From: JAKFWF01 sp031401535
GTDB lineage: Bacteria; Pseudomonadota; Alphaproteobacteria; Rhizobiales; Hyphomicrobiaceae
NCBI GenBank assembly: GCA_031401535.1
Contig: JANNRP010000231.1
Location: 1 to 30,294, forward strand
Direction: 5' to 3'
Length of the DNA stretch: 30,294 nucleotides
The notes below the pieces were generated by a model. It worked only from the letters and a program-made list of their open reading frames with translations. It was not told the DNA's origin and searched no databases. The first letter of the stretch is position 1, and each line of letters begins with the position of its first letter. The position numbers and the translations under genes are program-made. Positions 22,643-30,294 of this stretch are shown one piece after another.

Positions 22643-24229
22643 TTATTTGGGGCCCGCAACGGCGTCGATGATCCTTGTCAAGCCAATGAGAGCATTCAAT
22701 CGAGCGCGCAGAAAATTTGACCGAACCGTCGTGTCCTCGCCAAACATCATCGTGCGGTCTCGGAATGGCCGGTCGTTTGGCCACTCCGGGCCGTTGTCCG
22801 AGCTCGGCTCGCCGGTGCGGGCAAATTCGACCCAATAGTCGCTGATGAGGCGAGAAAATGCACGATCCTCGGCGGTGAATATATTCTTGGTGCCAGCGTG
22901 AATATCGCCCGTATTGAACGCGAAAACGACGTCGTCTCCGTGCGGCACGCCGTTGGGATATTTTTTGCGAAGTTTGACGGCGGTGTAGTCGAAATAGTAC
23001 CGCCACGTCTTCGCCCGCTTCGCATGACGGTCGGCAATCCAACGCACCGGCATTGTGAAGACGAGATCCCGTGCCACTTGGCGTGCGCGCTGGCTTTCGT
23101 CGCTGATACCTGGATAGAGCACCCGCACGACGAACCCTGCGGCACCCAGTTTCTTCAGCACGTCAACCGGATTAATCCCAAAAGCCGAGGCCACGCTTGC
23201 ATCGTCACTTGTGTTGCCGATGATGAGGGGGAGGGCCGCTTCTTTGCCCGCCTCGAACATGTCCTCGATCGACACTGGCAACACAGGATCACCGCTGATA
23301 GACACCGGTGCTGTCGATAAGCCTTGCCCTTTGAGCGCACCAAACACCTGGGCATCGATACTGCGCAATGCTGCAGCGGTCGCATCGCCGCCCGGCAAGC
23401 CCACCGCGGTAGCGACTTTGGCACCCATCTCGATCGCTTTCGGGCGCGTCATGTCGGGAATGATATATGAGCTTTGGACGATGCCCTTGTGGAACAAGCC
23501 CTGCGCCAACGGCGACGCATAAAGCGCCAGCACGCTTTTGCCGCCGGCCGACTGACCAAAGATGGTGACGTTGTCGGGGTCGCCACCGAATTTGGCGATA
23601 TTCTGTTTCACCCATTTCAGAGCGGCGATCTGGTCGAGCAGACCAAAGTTCGCGACGCCGCCTGGATTTTCTTTCTCAAGCGCTGGATGGGCAAAGAACC
23701 CTAACTGACCGAGCCGATAGTTGAGCGTGACAACAACTACCCCTTTTTTCGCCAATGGACCGCCTTCGGTCAGGGGCAAGCCACCCGTGCCGATTACGAA
23801 TGCGCCACCGTGAATCCAAACCATCACGGGCTTTTTCGCGACGGGATTGGCGCGCGTGGTCCAGATATTCAGATAAAGGCAATCCTCCCGCAGCGGCCCC
23901 GGATCGCCCTGGCTGATGTCGCCCGAAACCTCACTCGTCTGGATGCAGGAATTGCCATAGGTGCTCGCCTCGCGCACGCCGTCCCAAGGCGCTGGCGCCT
24001 GGGGTTCCCGCCAACGTAGATTGCCGACGGGTGGCGCGGCATAGGGAATACCCTTGAACGCAAACACGCCATTGTCCGCACGCCGTCCTCGAACTTTTCC
24101 AGTTTGAGTATCGATCGTTGCGCTGTTGGCAGCGCCGATAGTTTGTGCCGCTACGTGTGGTGAGAAACTAAACCCTGCGCAGGCCAAACCAATGAAGACT
24201 AACGCAAATGGCGATCGATCGAAGCGCAT
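22643..24229 (-). CDS. Secreted type-B carboxylesterase (para-nitrobenzyl esterase-like)
   Basis: This 528-residue alpha/beta hydrolase hydrolyses carboxylic esters. A signal peptide (SPFALVFIGLACAGFSFSPHVAAQ) predicts export to the periplasm. Family marks are VRGRRADNGVFAFKGIPYAAPPVGNLRW near the start, the second carboxylesterase signature EDCLYLNIWT (115-124), the oxyanion segment WIHGGAFVIGTG and the nucleophile elbow FGQSAGGKS with S227. The catalytic His is in NGVPHGDDVVFAF. The acid residue is probably in SDDASVASAFG, the segment that usually holds a Glu, so its identity is uncertain. The gene is convergent with grpE (29 bp apart). The substrate is not predictable. Confidence 0.9.
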   Translation of the reverse strand: MRFDRSPFALVFIGLACAGFSFSPHVAAQTIGAANSATIDTQTGKVRGRRADNGVFAFKGIPYAAPPVGNLRWREPQAPAPWDGVREASTYGNSCIQTSEVSGDISQGDPGPLREDCLYLNIWTTRANPVAKKPVMVWIHGGAFVIGTGGLPLTEGGPLAKKGVVVVTLNYRLGQLGFFAHPALEKENPGGVANFGLLDQIAALKWVKQNIAKFGGDPDNVTIFGQSAGGKSVLALYASPLAQGLFHKGIVQSSYIIPDMTRPKAIEMGAKVATAVGLPGGDATAAALRSIDAQVFGALKGQGLSTAPVSISGDPVLPVSIEDMFEAGKEAALPLIIGNTSDDASVASAFGINPVDVLKKLGAAGFVVRVLYPGISDESQRARQVARDLVFTMPVRWIADRHAKRAKTWRYYFDYTAVKLRKKYPNGVPHGDDVVFAFNTGDIHAGTKNIFTAEDRAFSRLISDYWVEFARTGEPSSDNGPEWPNDRPFRDRTMMFGEDTTVRSNFLRARLNALIGLTRIIDAVAGPK

Positions 24230-24307
24230 TTGAAGTCCTTCTCAAAACCACAACGAGTGGGAGCATAGTTTGAGCCAAATCAATTTTCCCCGTCAGCAGT
24301 CGGGAGA

Positions 24308-25267
24308 TCACTCGACCTTCACACCCATCTCGGCCAGCGCCTTTGCGGCTCCTGGATGATAGGGCGCGACTTTGTTGACACCAGCGTTCTGGGCTTTAGT
24401 TGAGCCCGCTGCAGCGCCGACGGCCTGAACCAGATCTTTGGCGGAAAGCACGGCTTTCGTTATCAGGTATGCGGTGCTGTCGGACAAATCCTTGTGAGCA
24501 ATGATGACATTCCAGGCCGCAACGCTTTTCAAGGCGGCTGCCTGTCCACGATAGGTCGCCGACGGCACAGTTACTTCGGCCATAAACGGAAAGCGTTTGA
24601 GCATGGCAGACAGCTCCCCGTCGTCCAAACCGAAAACGACGCAATCCGCCACGTTCGCGACCGCGATCAGCGAGGGGATCGGCACCACGGCTCCTTGCCA
24701 GAATGCATCGATGTCACCAGCAATCAGTTGACGCCCCTGGTCGGCCGGTGTGCCGGGGACAATCACCGGTTTGATGCCGATGTGTTCAGCGACGGCGCGG
24801 AAGTAACCCTCGGCTGGCCCGCCTGCCGGACCACAGCCGACTTTATGGCCGTCGAGCGACTTCAGGTTGGTGAGATTACGCGCCTTGAGCGTAGCCGTCA
24901 TGAACGCGGTCTCATACATCGGAAACAGGGCGCGCACATTCGTGTGCTTTCGGCCAGCCGCAAAGCCGGTACCGTTGATCGCGTCGTAAACCGATCCCAG
25001 GAATGCCGTGCCGAGCATCGTTGCCGCACCATCAACCGCGCCAAGGTTTTCGATCGACCCCTTCGATTCCTTGACTTCGAGGATAGCCGCACCCGCCGCA
25101 GCCACAACTTTGGCGATACCTTGACCGTAGGGGAGGAACGCGCTGCCCTGTCCCGCCGTCATCAGTGACAGCGCTGGCGCCTGCGCATGGGCTTTTATCG
25201 ACACGGCAGGCAGCATTGCGCTGGCTGCCAGCATGGTCGCTACGCTGCGCCGATCAGTTCCGCTCAT
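24308..25267 (-). CDS. TAXI-family TRAP-type solute-binding protein
   Basis: This 319-residue periplasmic binding protein has an N-terminal export signal (RRSVATMLAASAMLPAVSIKAHAQ). The mature part resembles the TAXI group: LMTAGQGSAFLPYGQGIAKVV, an early ligand-lobe segment (LEVKESKGSIENLGAVDGAATMLG), LTNLKSLDGHKVGCGPAGGPAEG, and GDIDAFWQGAVVPIPSLIAVA. TAXI proteins deliver organic acids or amino acids to a fused DctQM permease, which is normally encoded alongside. No permease gene is present here, so this is an orphan binding protein that either shares a distant permease or has a sensing role. It lies 78 bp upstream of the esterase on the same strand. Confidence 0.8.
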   Translation of the reverse strand: MSGTDRRSVATMLAASAMLPAVSIKAHAQAPALSLMTAGQGSAFLPYGQGIAKVVAAAGAAILEVKESKGSIENLGAVDGAATMLGTAFLGSVYDAINGTGFAAGRKHTNVRALFPMYETAFMTATLKARNLTNLKSLDGHKVGCGPAGGPAEGYFRAVAEHIGIKPVIVPGTPADQGRQLIAGDIDAFWQGAVVPIPSLIAVANVADCVVFGLDDGELSAMLKRFPFMAEVTVPSATYRGQAAALKSVAAWNVIIAHKDLSDSTAYLITKAVLSAKDLVQAVGAAAGSTKAQNAGVNKVAPYHPGAAKALAEMGVKVE

Positions 25268-25481
25268 TCAGCCATCCCCGAAATTTTTCTCAGCTCATAC
25301 TTTGCAGGCGGGCGATCACTCCTGCAAGCACTGAGGCCATGCGCCTGGGTTCTGGACGCAAGCGGAATGACGCAGTTCTTGCACTATAAATTCAGGTGCT
25401 CCCGAAGGCGTGGTTGATGAAGTCCTTGCAGCACTGCAGGATTTGCTTGAGTGAGGTTATAGTTGGCTCTTCAACGTTCTC

Positions 25482-26096
25482 TCACCCGATCGTCACCCGT
25501 CTGAGCGTCAGGTTGATCCGCCCTCCTTTCGGCAACAGGCAGCTAGACCCGGCCAAAACCCGGTCGACGCCATGATAAGCTTTGCGCGACGGCCCGCCGA
25601 GGATGAAAACGTCACCAGATCCAAGCGTCACACGCACTTTCGCATCGCCCCGTTTCAAGCCGCCGACGTGGAACACAGCGTCGTCGCCCAACGAGACTGA
25701 GATCACGGGTGCCGAAAAATCCTTTTCATCGATATCGGCGTGACTGCCCATTTTGCACCCTGCCGCGTAGTAGTTGACGAGGCATGCCTCGGGCGGGTGG
25801 GCGTAGCTCGACAAACCGCGCCAGAGCTCCAAAAGCTGCGCCGGTATGGCGGGCCAGGGCTGGCCGGTAACAGGGTGCGTCGCTTGGTAGCGATACCCCC
25901 GCTCCTTGTCCGACACCCAGCCGAGCGGTCCACAGTTGGTCATATCCACGGAAAACGGCTTACCGGTGCGCGGCATAGTGGGCTTGAACAGGGGTGCCAC
26001 CGCGACGACGTCCCGCAACGTGGTCAACAGCGCCGCCTGGGCATTTTCGTCAAAAAATCCAGGTAAATGGCAGCAGCCGGAAGGCAAAGTGCTCAT
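25482..26096 (-). CDS. alkB: AlkB-family 2-oxoglutarate/Fe(II)-dependent DNA dealkylase
   Basis: This 204-residue oxygenase removes methyl lesions such as 1-methyladenine and 3-methylcytosine from nucleic acid by oxidative demethylation. All core residues are present: the iron ligands H119 and D121 in GSHADIDEKD, H175 in KAYHGVDRV, and the 2-oxoglutarate-binding R193-N195-T197-R199 (RxNxTxR) near the C-terminus. The lid and substrate parts (PLGWVSDKERGYRYQ, NYYAAGCKMG) match bacterial AlkB. The ATG is at 26096 and no obvious Ada box or SOS site was seen before it. It is divergent from dnaK, with 221 bp between them. Confidence 0.92.
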   Translation of the reverse strand: MSTLPSGCCHLPGFFDENAQAALLTTLRDVVAVAPLFKPTMPRTGKPFSVDMTNCGPLGWVSDKERGYRYQATHPVTGQPWPAIPAQLLELWRGLSSYAHPPEACLVNYYAAGCKMGSHADIDEKDFSAPVISVSLGDDAVFHVGGLKRGDAKVRVTLGSGDVFILGGPSRKAYHGVDRVLAGSSCLLPKGGRINLTLRRVTIG

Positions 26097-26160
26097 GCAG
26101 CCGTTAACTCCAAAGTGGCGTGGTGTGAAAAATTCAACACAGCGTAGTGTGACTGCGCCG

Positions 26161-26189
26161 TTGCAGGGCCGCGCACCCCCGCCTATATA
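26161..26189 (+). promoter_or_regulatory. Possible heat-shock (RpoH) promoter of dnaK
   Basis: TTGCAG (26161-26166) and CCTATATA (26182-26189), 15 bp apart, resemble the alphaproteobacterial sigma32 pattern of a TTG-type -35 box and a C-rich CCTATnT -10 box. The predicted start gives a leader of about 120 nt before the dnaK ATG. No CIRCE element was found in the same region, which fits sigma32 rather than HrcA control. Confidence 0.4.
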
Positions 26190-26317
26190 CGCCTCATCGC
26201 AACACTATGCTCCAGGGGGTCGTGACGATCGCACACAAGTCGCGTGACCGTCATCCCGGGTGCCGGTCTCGTTCGGGCCTGGGCGATCTGCCGCTGTAAA
26301 CACAAGGAATTCAACAG

Positions 26318-28252
26318 ATGTCAAAAGTTATCGGGATCGACCTCGGCACCACCAATTCCTGCGTATCGGTCATGGAAGGTGGCGTGCCCAAGGTCATTGT
26401 CAATGCAGAGGGCATGAACACCACTCCCTCGATCGTCGCATTCACTGACGATGGCGAGAAGCTCGTCGGTCTGCCGGCCAAGCGCCAGGGCGTGACCAAC
26501 CCGACCAACACATTTTTCGCGATCAAGCGTTTGATTGGCCGCCGGTACGGCGATCCGCTGGTTGAGAAGGACAAGAAGCTCGTCCCTTACGCCATCACCC
26601 AAGGGCCGAATGGCGATGCCTGGGTCACGGTCAAGGACAAGCAGTACAGCCCGCAGGAAATCTCGGCCTTTATTCTGCAGAAGATGAAGGAGACGGCAGA
26701 GGCTTATCTGGGCCACAGCGTCAGTCAAGCCGTCATCACCGTTCCGGCCTACTTCAACGACGCCCAGCGGCAGGCAACCAAAGACGCCGGTAAGATCGCT
26801 GGTCTTGAAGTGCTGCGCATCATCAACGAGCCGACGGCGGCCGCGCTTGCCTATGGTCTCGATAAGAAAAAAGAGTCGAAAACCATCGCAGTTTACGACC
26901 TTGGCGGCGGCACGTTCGACGTGTCGGTGCTGGAGATCGGCGATGGCGTATTCGAGGTGAAGTCGACGAACGGTGACACTTTCCTCGGCGGCGAAGACTT
27001 CGACATGCGCCTCGTGTCGTATCTGGCCGATGAGTTCAAGAAGGAAAACCAGATCGACCTGCGCAACGACAAGCTCGCGTTGCAGCGTCTCAAGGAAGCT
27101 GCCGAAAAAGCCAAGATCGAACTGTCATCGGCGGCGCAGACGGAGATCAACCTGCCGTTCATCACGGCGGACCAGTCTGGTCCGAAGCATTTGACGATGA
27201 AGCTGTCGCGCTCGAAGCTCGAAAGCCTCGTCGGTGATCTGATCGAGAAGACCGTCGCACCATGCAAGGCAGCCCTCAAGGATGCTGGCCTGACAGCAGC
27301 CGAAATCGATGAAGTAGTGCTCGTCGGCGGTATGACGCGGATGCCGAAAGTGCAGCAGATCGTCAAGGAGTTGTTCGGCAAGGAACCCCATAAGGGTGTC
27401 AATCCGGACGAAGTGGTTGCCATTGGCGCAGCCATCCAGGGCGGCGTGCTCAAGGGTGAAGTCAAAGACGTGTTGCTGCTCGACGTGACGCCATTGTCGC
27501 TCGGCATCGAGACGCTTGGCGGCGTATTCACGCGGCTGATCGATCGCAATACGACGATCCCGACCAAGAAAAGCCAGGTGTTCTCGACCGCCGACGACGG
27601 CCAGACCGCAGTGACGATCAAGGTCTACCAAGGTGAGCGCGAGATGGCGCAGCACAACAAGCACCTCGGCACATTTGACCTCGTCGGCATCCCGCCCGCG
27701 CCACGCGGCATTCCGCAGGTCGAAGTGACGTTCGACATCGACGCCAACGGCATCGTTAATGTGTCCGCCAAGGACAAGGCGACGAACAAGGAGCAGTCGA
27801 TCCGGATTCAGGCTTCGGGCGGCCTGTCGGATGCAGACATCGAGCGAATGGTCAAGGAAGCCGAAGCACACGCCGAGGAAGACAAGAAGAGCCGCGAGGT
27901 TGTCGAGGCACGCAACAGCCTCGAGGGTTTGGTGCATTCGACCGAAAAGTCGCTGAAGGAAAATGCGGCGAACCCGAAGGTTGCGGCGGTCAAGGCAGAA
28001 GTAGAGGCAGCCATCACCGCTGCCAAGGAACTGGCTGGTTCTGACGATGTCGAGAAGATGAAGACCGCAACAGGAACCCTTGCCACCGCTGCCATGAAAA
28101 TTGGCGAGGCGGTCTACAGCGGCCAGCCAGATGTCGGTGACGAACCTGGATCGACCGACACCGCCGGGGCCAAGCCCGCTGGTGGCGACAACGTCGTCGA
28201 TGCCGACTTCGAAGAAGTGAAGGACGACAAGGGCAAGAAGAAGAGCGCCTGA
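26318..28252 (+). CDS. dnaK: Chaperone DnaK (Hsp70)
   Basis: This 644-residue cytoplasmic ATP-dependent chaperone works with DnaJ and GrpE. The nucleotide-binding domain (1-385) starts with GIDLGTTNSCV and carries INEPTAAALAYG, YDLGGGTFDVSVLE and VLVGGMTRMPKVQ. The linker DVLLLDVTPLSLG leads to the substrate-binding beta-domain with QSIRIQASGGLSDADIERMV, then the helical lid and the conserved acidic tail ending DADFEEVKDDKGKKKSA. The ATG has AAGGA about 10 bases upstream. Length and motifs are those of an intact housekeeping DnaK. dnaJ follows in the same direction after 218 bp. Confidence 0.98.
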   Translation: MSKVIGIDLGTTNSCVSVMEGGVPKVIVNAEGMNTTPSIVAFTDDGEKLVGLPAKRQGVTNPTNTFFAIKRLIGRRYGDPLVEKDKKLVPYAITQGPNGDAWVTVKDKQYSPQEISAFILQKMKETAEAYLGHSVSQAVITVPAYFNDAQRQATKDAGKIAGLEVLRIINEPTAAALAYGLDKKKESKTIAVYDLGGGTFDVSVLEIGDGVFEVKSTNGDTFLGGEDFDMRLVSYLADEFKKENQIDLRNDKLALQRLKEAAEKAKIELSSAAQTEINLPFITADQSGPKHLTMKLSRSKLESLVGDLIEKTVAPCKAALKDAGLTAAEIDEVVLVGGMTRMPKVQQIVKELFGKEPHKGVNPDEVVAIGAAIQGGVLKGEVKDVLLLDVTPLSLGIETLGGVFTRLIDRNTTIPTKKSQVFSTADDGQTAVTIKVYQGEREMAQHNKHLGTFDLVGIPPAPRGIPQVEVTFDIDANGIVNVSAKDKATNKEQSIRIQASGGLSDADIERMVKEAEAHAEEDKKSREVVEARNSLEGLVHSTEKSLKENAANPKVAAVKAEVEAAITAAKELAGSDDVEKMKTATGTLATAAMKIGEAVYSGQPDVGDEPGSTDTAGAKPAGGDNVVDADFEEVKDDKGKKKSA

Positions 28253-28470
28253 GGATCAATTTGATTAACTGGCGAACAAGCGTATTGAGTTTTAACGATA
28301 GCCCTCGCGCGACAATCAAGGTTGTGACGCGCGCCAGTTCCGCCAGGGACTGATGCGCGGGCCTTCCGTGCGAGGGGGAACGTATATCAAGGCGATAGGC
28401 GTCAGTTCACAGTGTAATTCCCGCACGATCGACGACCGAACGGACGTCCGTCCCATGATCGGCTGAACCA
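28253..28470 (+). other. dnaK-dnaJ intergenic region with inverted repeats
   Basis: No gene is seen in this 218-bp gap. CGCGCG (28306-28311) and CGCGCG (28328-28333) can pair around CAA/TTG to give a modest hairpin without a T-run, possibly a processing or attenuation site. A 12-bp palindrome ACGGACGTCCGT (28440-28451) lies 19 bases before the dnaJ start, and the dnaJ ATG has no clear Shine-Dalgarno sequence, so structure in this leader could affect dnaJ translation. Confidence 0.35.
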
Positions 28471-29619
28471 ATGGCGAAACGCGATTACTACGAAGTTCTG
28501 GGCGTGCAGCGCGGGGTTAGCGAGGCAGACCTCAAATCCGCTTTTCGCCGTCTTGCCAAAGAGCATCATCCCGATAAGAATCCCGGCGACAAGGTATCCG
28601 AGCAGAAATTCAAGGAACTGGGTGAAGCCTACGAGGCTTTGAAGGACCCGCAAAAGCGCGCCGCCTACGATCAGTTCGGCCATGCCGCTTTCGAAAACGG
28701 CGGACGCGGAGGCCAGGCCGGCTTCGGGCCAGACTTCGCATCGTCGATGTCCGACATCTTCGACGACTTGTTCGGCGAGTTCATGGGCGGCCGCCGTGGC
28801 GGTGGTCCACAGGGCCGCGGCACCGGCCGCGAGCGCGGCTCGGATCTGCGTTATAACATGGAAATCGCGCTTGGCGATGCATTCGCTGGGAAAACCGCGC
28901 AGATCCGCGTGCCGACAAGCGTCGGTTGTGAAAGCTGCAAGGGATCGGGTGCCAAGCCCGGCTCCAAACCGGTAAGCTGCCATACCTGCGGCGGTCACGG
29001 CAAAGTCCGGGCGGCACAAGGCTTCTTCACAATCGAGCGGACCTGCCCGACCTGCCAGGGGCGCGGCGAGATTATTTCCGATCCGTGCGCGTCGTGTTCA
29101 GGCGCTGGCCGCGTGATGAAAGACCGCACGCTGTCGGTCAACATCCCGGCCGGAGTAGAGGATGGTACGCGCATCCGACTGGCCGGTGAAGGTGAGGCCG
29201 GTGTGCGCGGCGGGCCAACCGGTGATCTCTACATCTTCCTATCGATCAAGCCGCACGAATTGTTCCAACGCGACGGCGCCGACATTTTTTGCCGGGTACC
29301 CATCTCAATGATCACAGCGGCCCTTGGCGGCCAGATCGACGTCCCGACCGTCGAAGGCGCGATGACACGCGTGAAGGTTCCCGAAGGCACCGAAACGGGC
29401 AAGCAGTTCCGGCTTAAGGGCAAGGGAATGCCGGTGCTGCGCTCGAAGACCCAGGGCGACATGTACATCCAGGTTGACGTCGAGACACCGAAAAACCTGA
29501 CCAAGCGTCAGCGCGACCTGCTCGCGGAGTTCGAAAAAGAAAGTCACAAAGATACGTCGCCGGAAAGCGTCGGCTTCTTTGCAAAAATGAAGGAAATATT
29601 CTCAGGTCCGGGCCAGTAA
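28471..29619 (+). CDS. dnaJ: Chaperone DnaJ (Hsp40, class I)
   Basis: This 382-residue co-chaperone stimulates DnaK ATPase and delivers substrates. The J domain (1-70) starts AKRDYYEVLGVQRGVSEADLK and has the HPD motif in KEHHPDKNPGD. A Gly/Phe-rich linker (about 75-125) follows. The zinc-binding region (about 151-213) has four CxxCxGxG-type motifs (CESCKGSG, CHTCGGHG, CPTCQGRG, CASCSGAG). The C-terminal peptide-binding domains end with a dimerisation tail. Everything is intact and of normal length. No strong ribosome site precedes the ATG. Confidence 0.97.
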   Translation: MAKRDYYEVLGVQRGVSEADLKSAFRRLAKEHHPDKNPGDKVSEQKFKELGEAYEALKDPQKRAAYDQFGHAAFENGGRGGQAGFGPDFASSMSDIFDDLFGEFMGGRRGGGPQGRGTGRERGSDLRYNMEIALGDAFAGKTAQIRVPTSVGCESCKGSGAKPGSKPVSCHTCGGHGKVRAAQGFFTIERTCPTCQGRGEIISDPCASCSGAGRVMKDRTLSVNIPAGVEDGTRIRLAGEGEAGVRGGPTGDLYIFLSIKPHELFQRDGADIFCRVPISMITAALGGQIDVPTVEGAMTRVKVPEGTETGKQFRLKGKGMPVLRSKTQGDMYIQVDVETPKNLTKRQRDLLAEFEKESHKDTSPESVGFFAKMKEIFSGPGQ

Positions 29620-29667
29620 CAATACCGGTATCCTGGGCTGTCGCCGTGAGTGAAGGAGCAATTTGTT

Positions 29668-30255
29668 ATGCCGCAATCGACCAAGCTACTATTTATCGCT
29701 GGCTCGGCGCGCGAGGGGTCGTTCAATAAGAAGCTCGCACACCTAGGCTGTGAAATTGCGAATGCAAACGGTATTCACGCGACTTTTGCCGACCTCGGCG
29801 ATTATCCCATGCCACTCTACGATGGCGATCTGGAAGCGACGGCCGGGGTGCCGGACAACGCGCTGAAACTGAAATCCTTGATGATGATCCATGCGGGCGT
29901 ATTTATTGCGGCGCCCGAGTATAACGCCTCGATCACGCCACTGCTGAAAAACACACTCGACTGGATCAGTCGGATCAAAGCCGAGGGCGAAGCCCCGCTG
30001 CATGTCTACAAATCACGCGTGTTTGCGCTCGGCGCGGCGTCCCCTGGTGGTATGGGCGGACTGCGCGGGCTGATCGCGACACGTCAGGTGTTGGAACTCG
30101 GACTAGGCGCGCTTGTGCTGCCCGACCAGATTAGCATCGCCAAGGCTGGAGATGCGTTCGAAGACAACGGCCACCTCAAGGACAAGGCGAGCCAGGCACT
30201 TTACAAATCGGTGATCGAGAAGCTCGCACGCGCCGCCCGGGTGTTGCATGGATAG
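29668..30255 (+). CDS. NADPH-dependent FMN reductase
   Basis: This 195-residue flavodoxin-fold enzyme reduces FMN or small electrophiles with NADPH. The FMN phosphate loop is GSAREGSFNKKLA near the N-terminus. The second flavin-binding segment is APEYNASITPLLKNTLDWIS, the family hallmark (PEYN...lKnalDwls), and GAASPGGMGGLRG follows. ATG 29668 has AAGGAG 9 bases upstream; a GTG at 29650 in frame includes that site in the coding region and is disfavoured. It lies 48 bp after dnaJ in the same direction and may be read as part of the same transcript. Similar proteins include quinone- and chromate-reducing enzymes; the physiological substrate is unknown. Confidence 0.92.
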   Translation: MPQSTKLLFIAGSAREGSFNKKLAHLGCEIANANGIHATFADLGDYPMPLYDGDLEATAGVPDNALKLKSLMMIHAGVFIAAPEYNASITPLLKNTLDWISRIKAEGEAPLHVYKSRVFALGAASPGGMGGLRGLIATRQVLELGLGALVLPDQISIAKAGDAFEDNGHLKDKASQALYKSVIEKLARAARVLHG

Positions 30256-30294
30256 GGCTCTGGTGTAGCGGCAATGCCGTCGCATCATGCCGCC

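Overview
The window reads as a chromosomal segment of an alphaproteobacterium. It is GC-rich, and it carries hrcA-grpE and dnaK-dnaJ heat-shock blocks with alphaproteobacterial-looking proteins, an arsenic operon with an AqpS-type channel, a fused ureA-ureB gene and a TAXI-type binding protein. Genus cannot be fixed from the sequence alone. No rRNA, tRNA, IS element, CRISPR array or phage gene was seen.

Region 1 (1-5.9 kb) is metabolic. It holds the 3' part of an arsenate reductase gene with an in-frame stop, an arsenic-type aquaglyceroporin, a glutamine-synthetase-family ligase, an NfeD membrane protein, a 3-hydroxyisobutyryl-CoA hydrolase and an NAD-dependent aldehyde dehydrogenase. Between the last two lies a non-coding stretch that looks like a small RNA gene: a promoter, two hairpins that both show CTCCCCCCC in the loop, and a terminator.

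Region 2 (6-14 kb) is an envelope and signalling stretch. It holds an RTX calcium-binding secreted protein, a small secreted protein, a membrane-anchored thermonuclease-like protein, a periplasmic TPR protein, a transmembrane Ser/Thr kinase with a seven-bladed WD40 propeller, and a DMT/EamA permease.

Region 3 (14.2-18.2 kb, perhaps to 18.9 kb) is the most interesting part: an apparent peptide or protein modification operon on the minus strand. Its order of transcription is a subtilisin-family protease, a radical SAM/SPASM maturase, a PqqD-like recognition protein overlapping the maturase gene by 38 bp, and a substrate-like protein with three copies of VNQQVRTSMSVPF ahead of an unrecognised C-terminal domain. 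The copies are identical in amino acids but differ at many synonymous positions, so the peptide sequence appears to be under selection. I propose a multi-core RiPP or protein-crosslinking system that I cannot match to a named family. A nitroreductase lies just upstream.

Region 4 (19-30.3 kb) holds ureD and fused ureAB without ureC, then hrcA-grpE. Three minus-strand genes follow (carboxylesterase, TAXI binding protein, AlkB), then dnaK-dnaJ behind a possible heat-shock promoter, and an NADPH-dependent FMN reductase.
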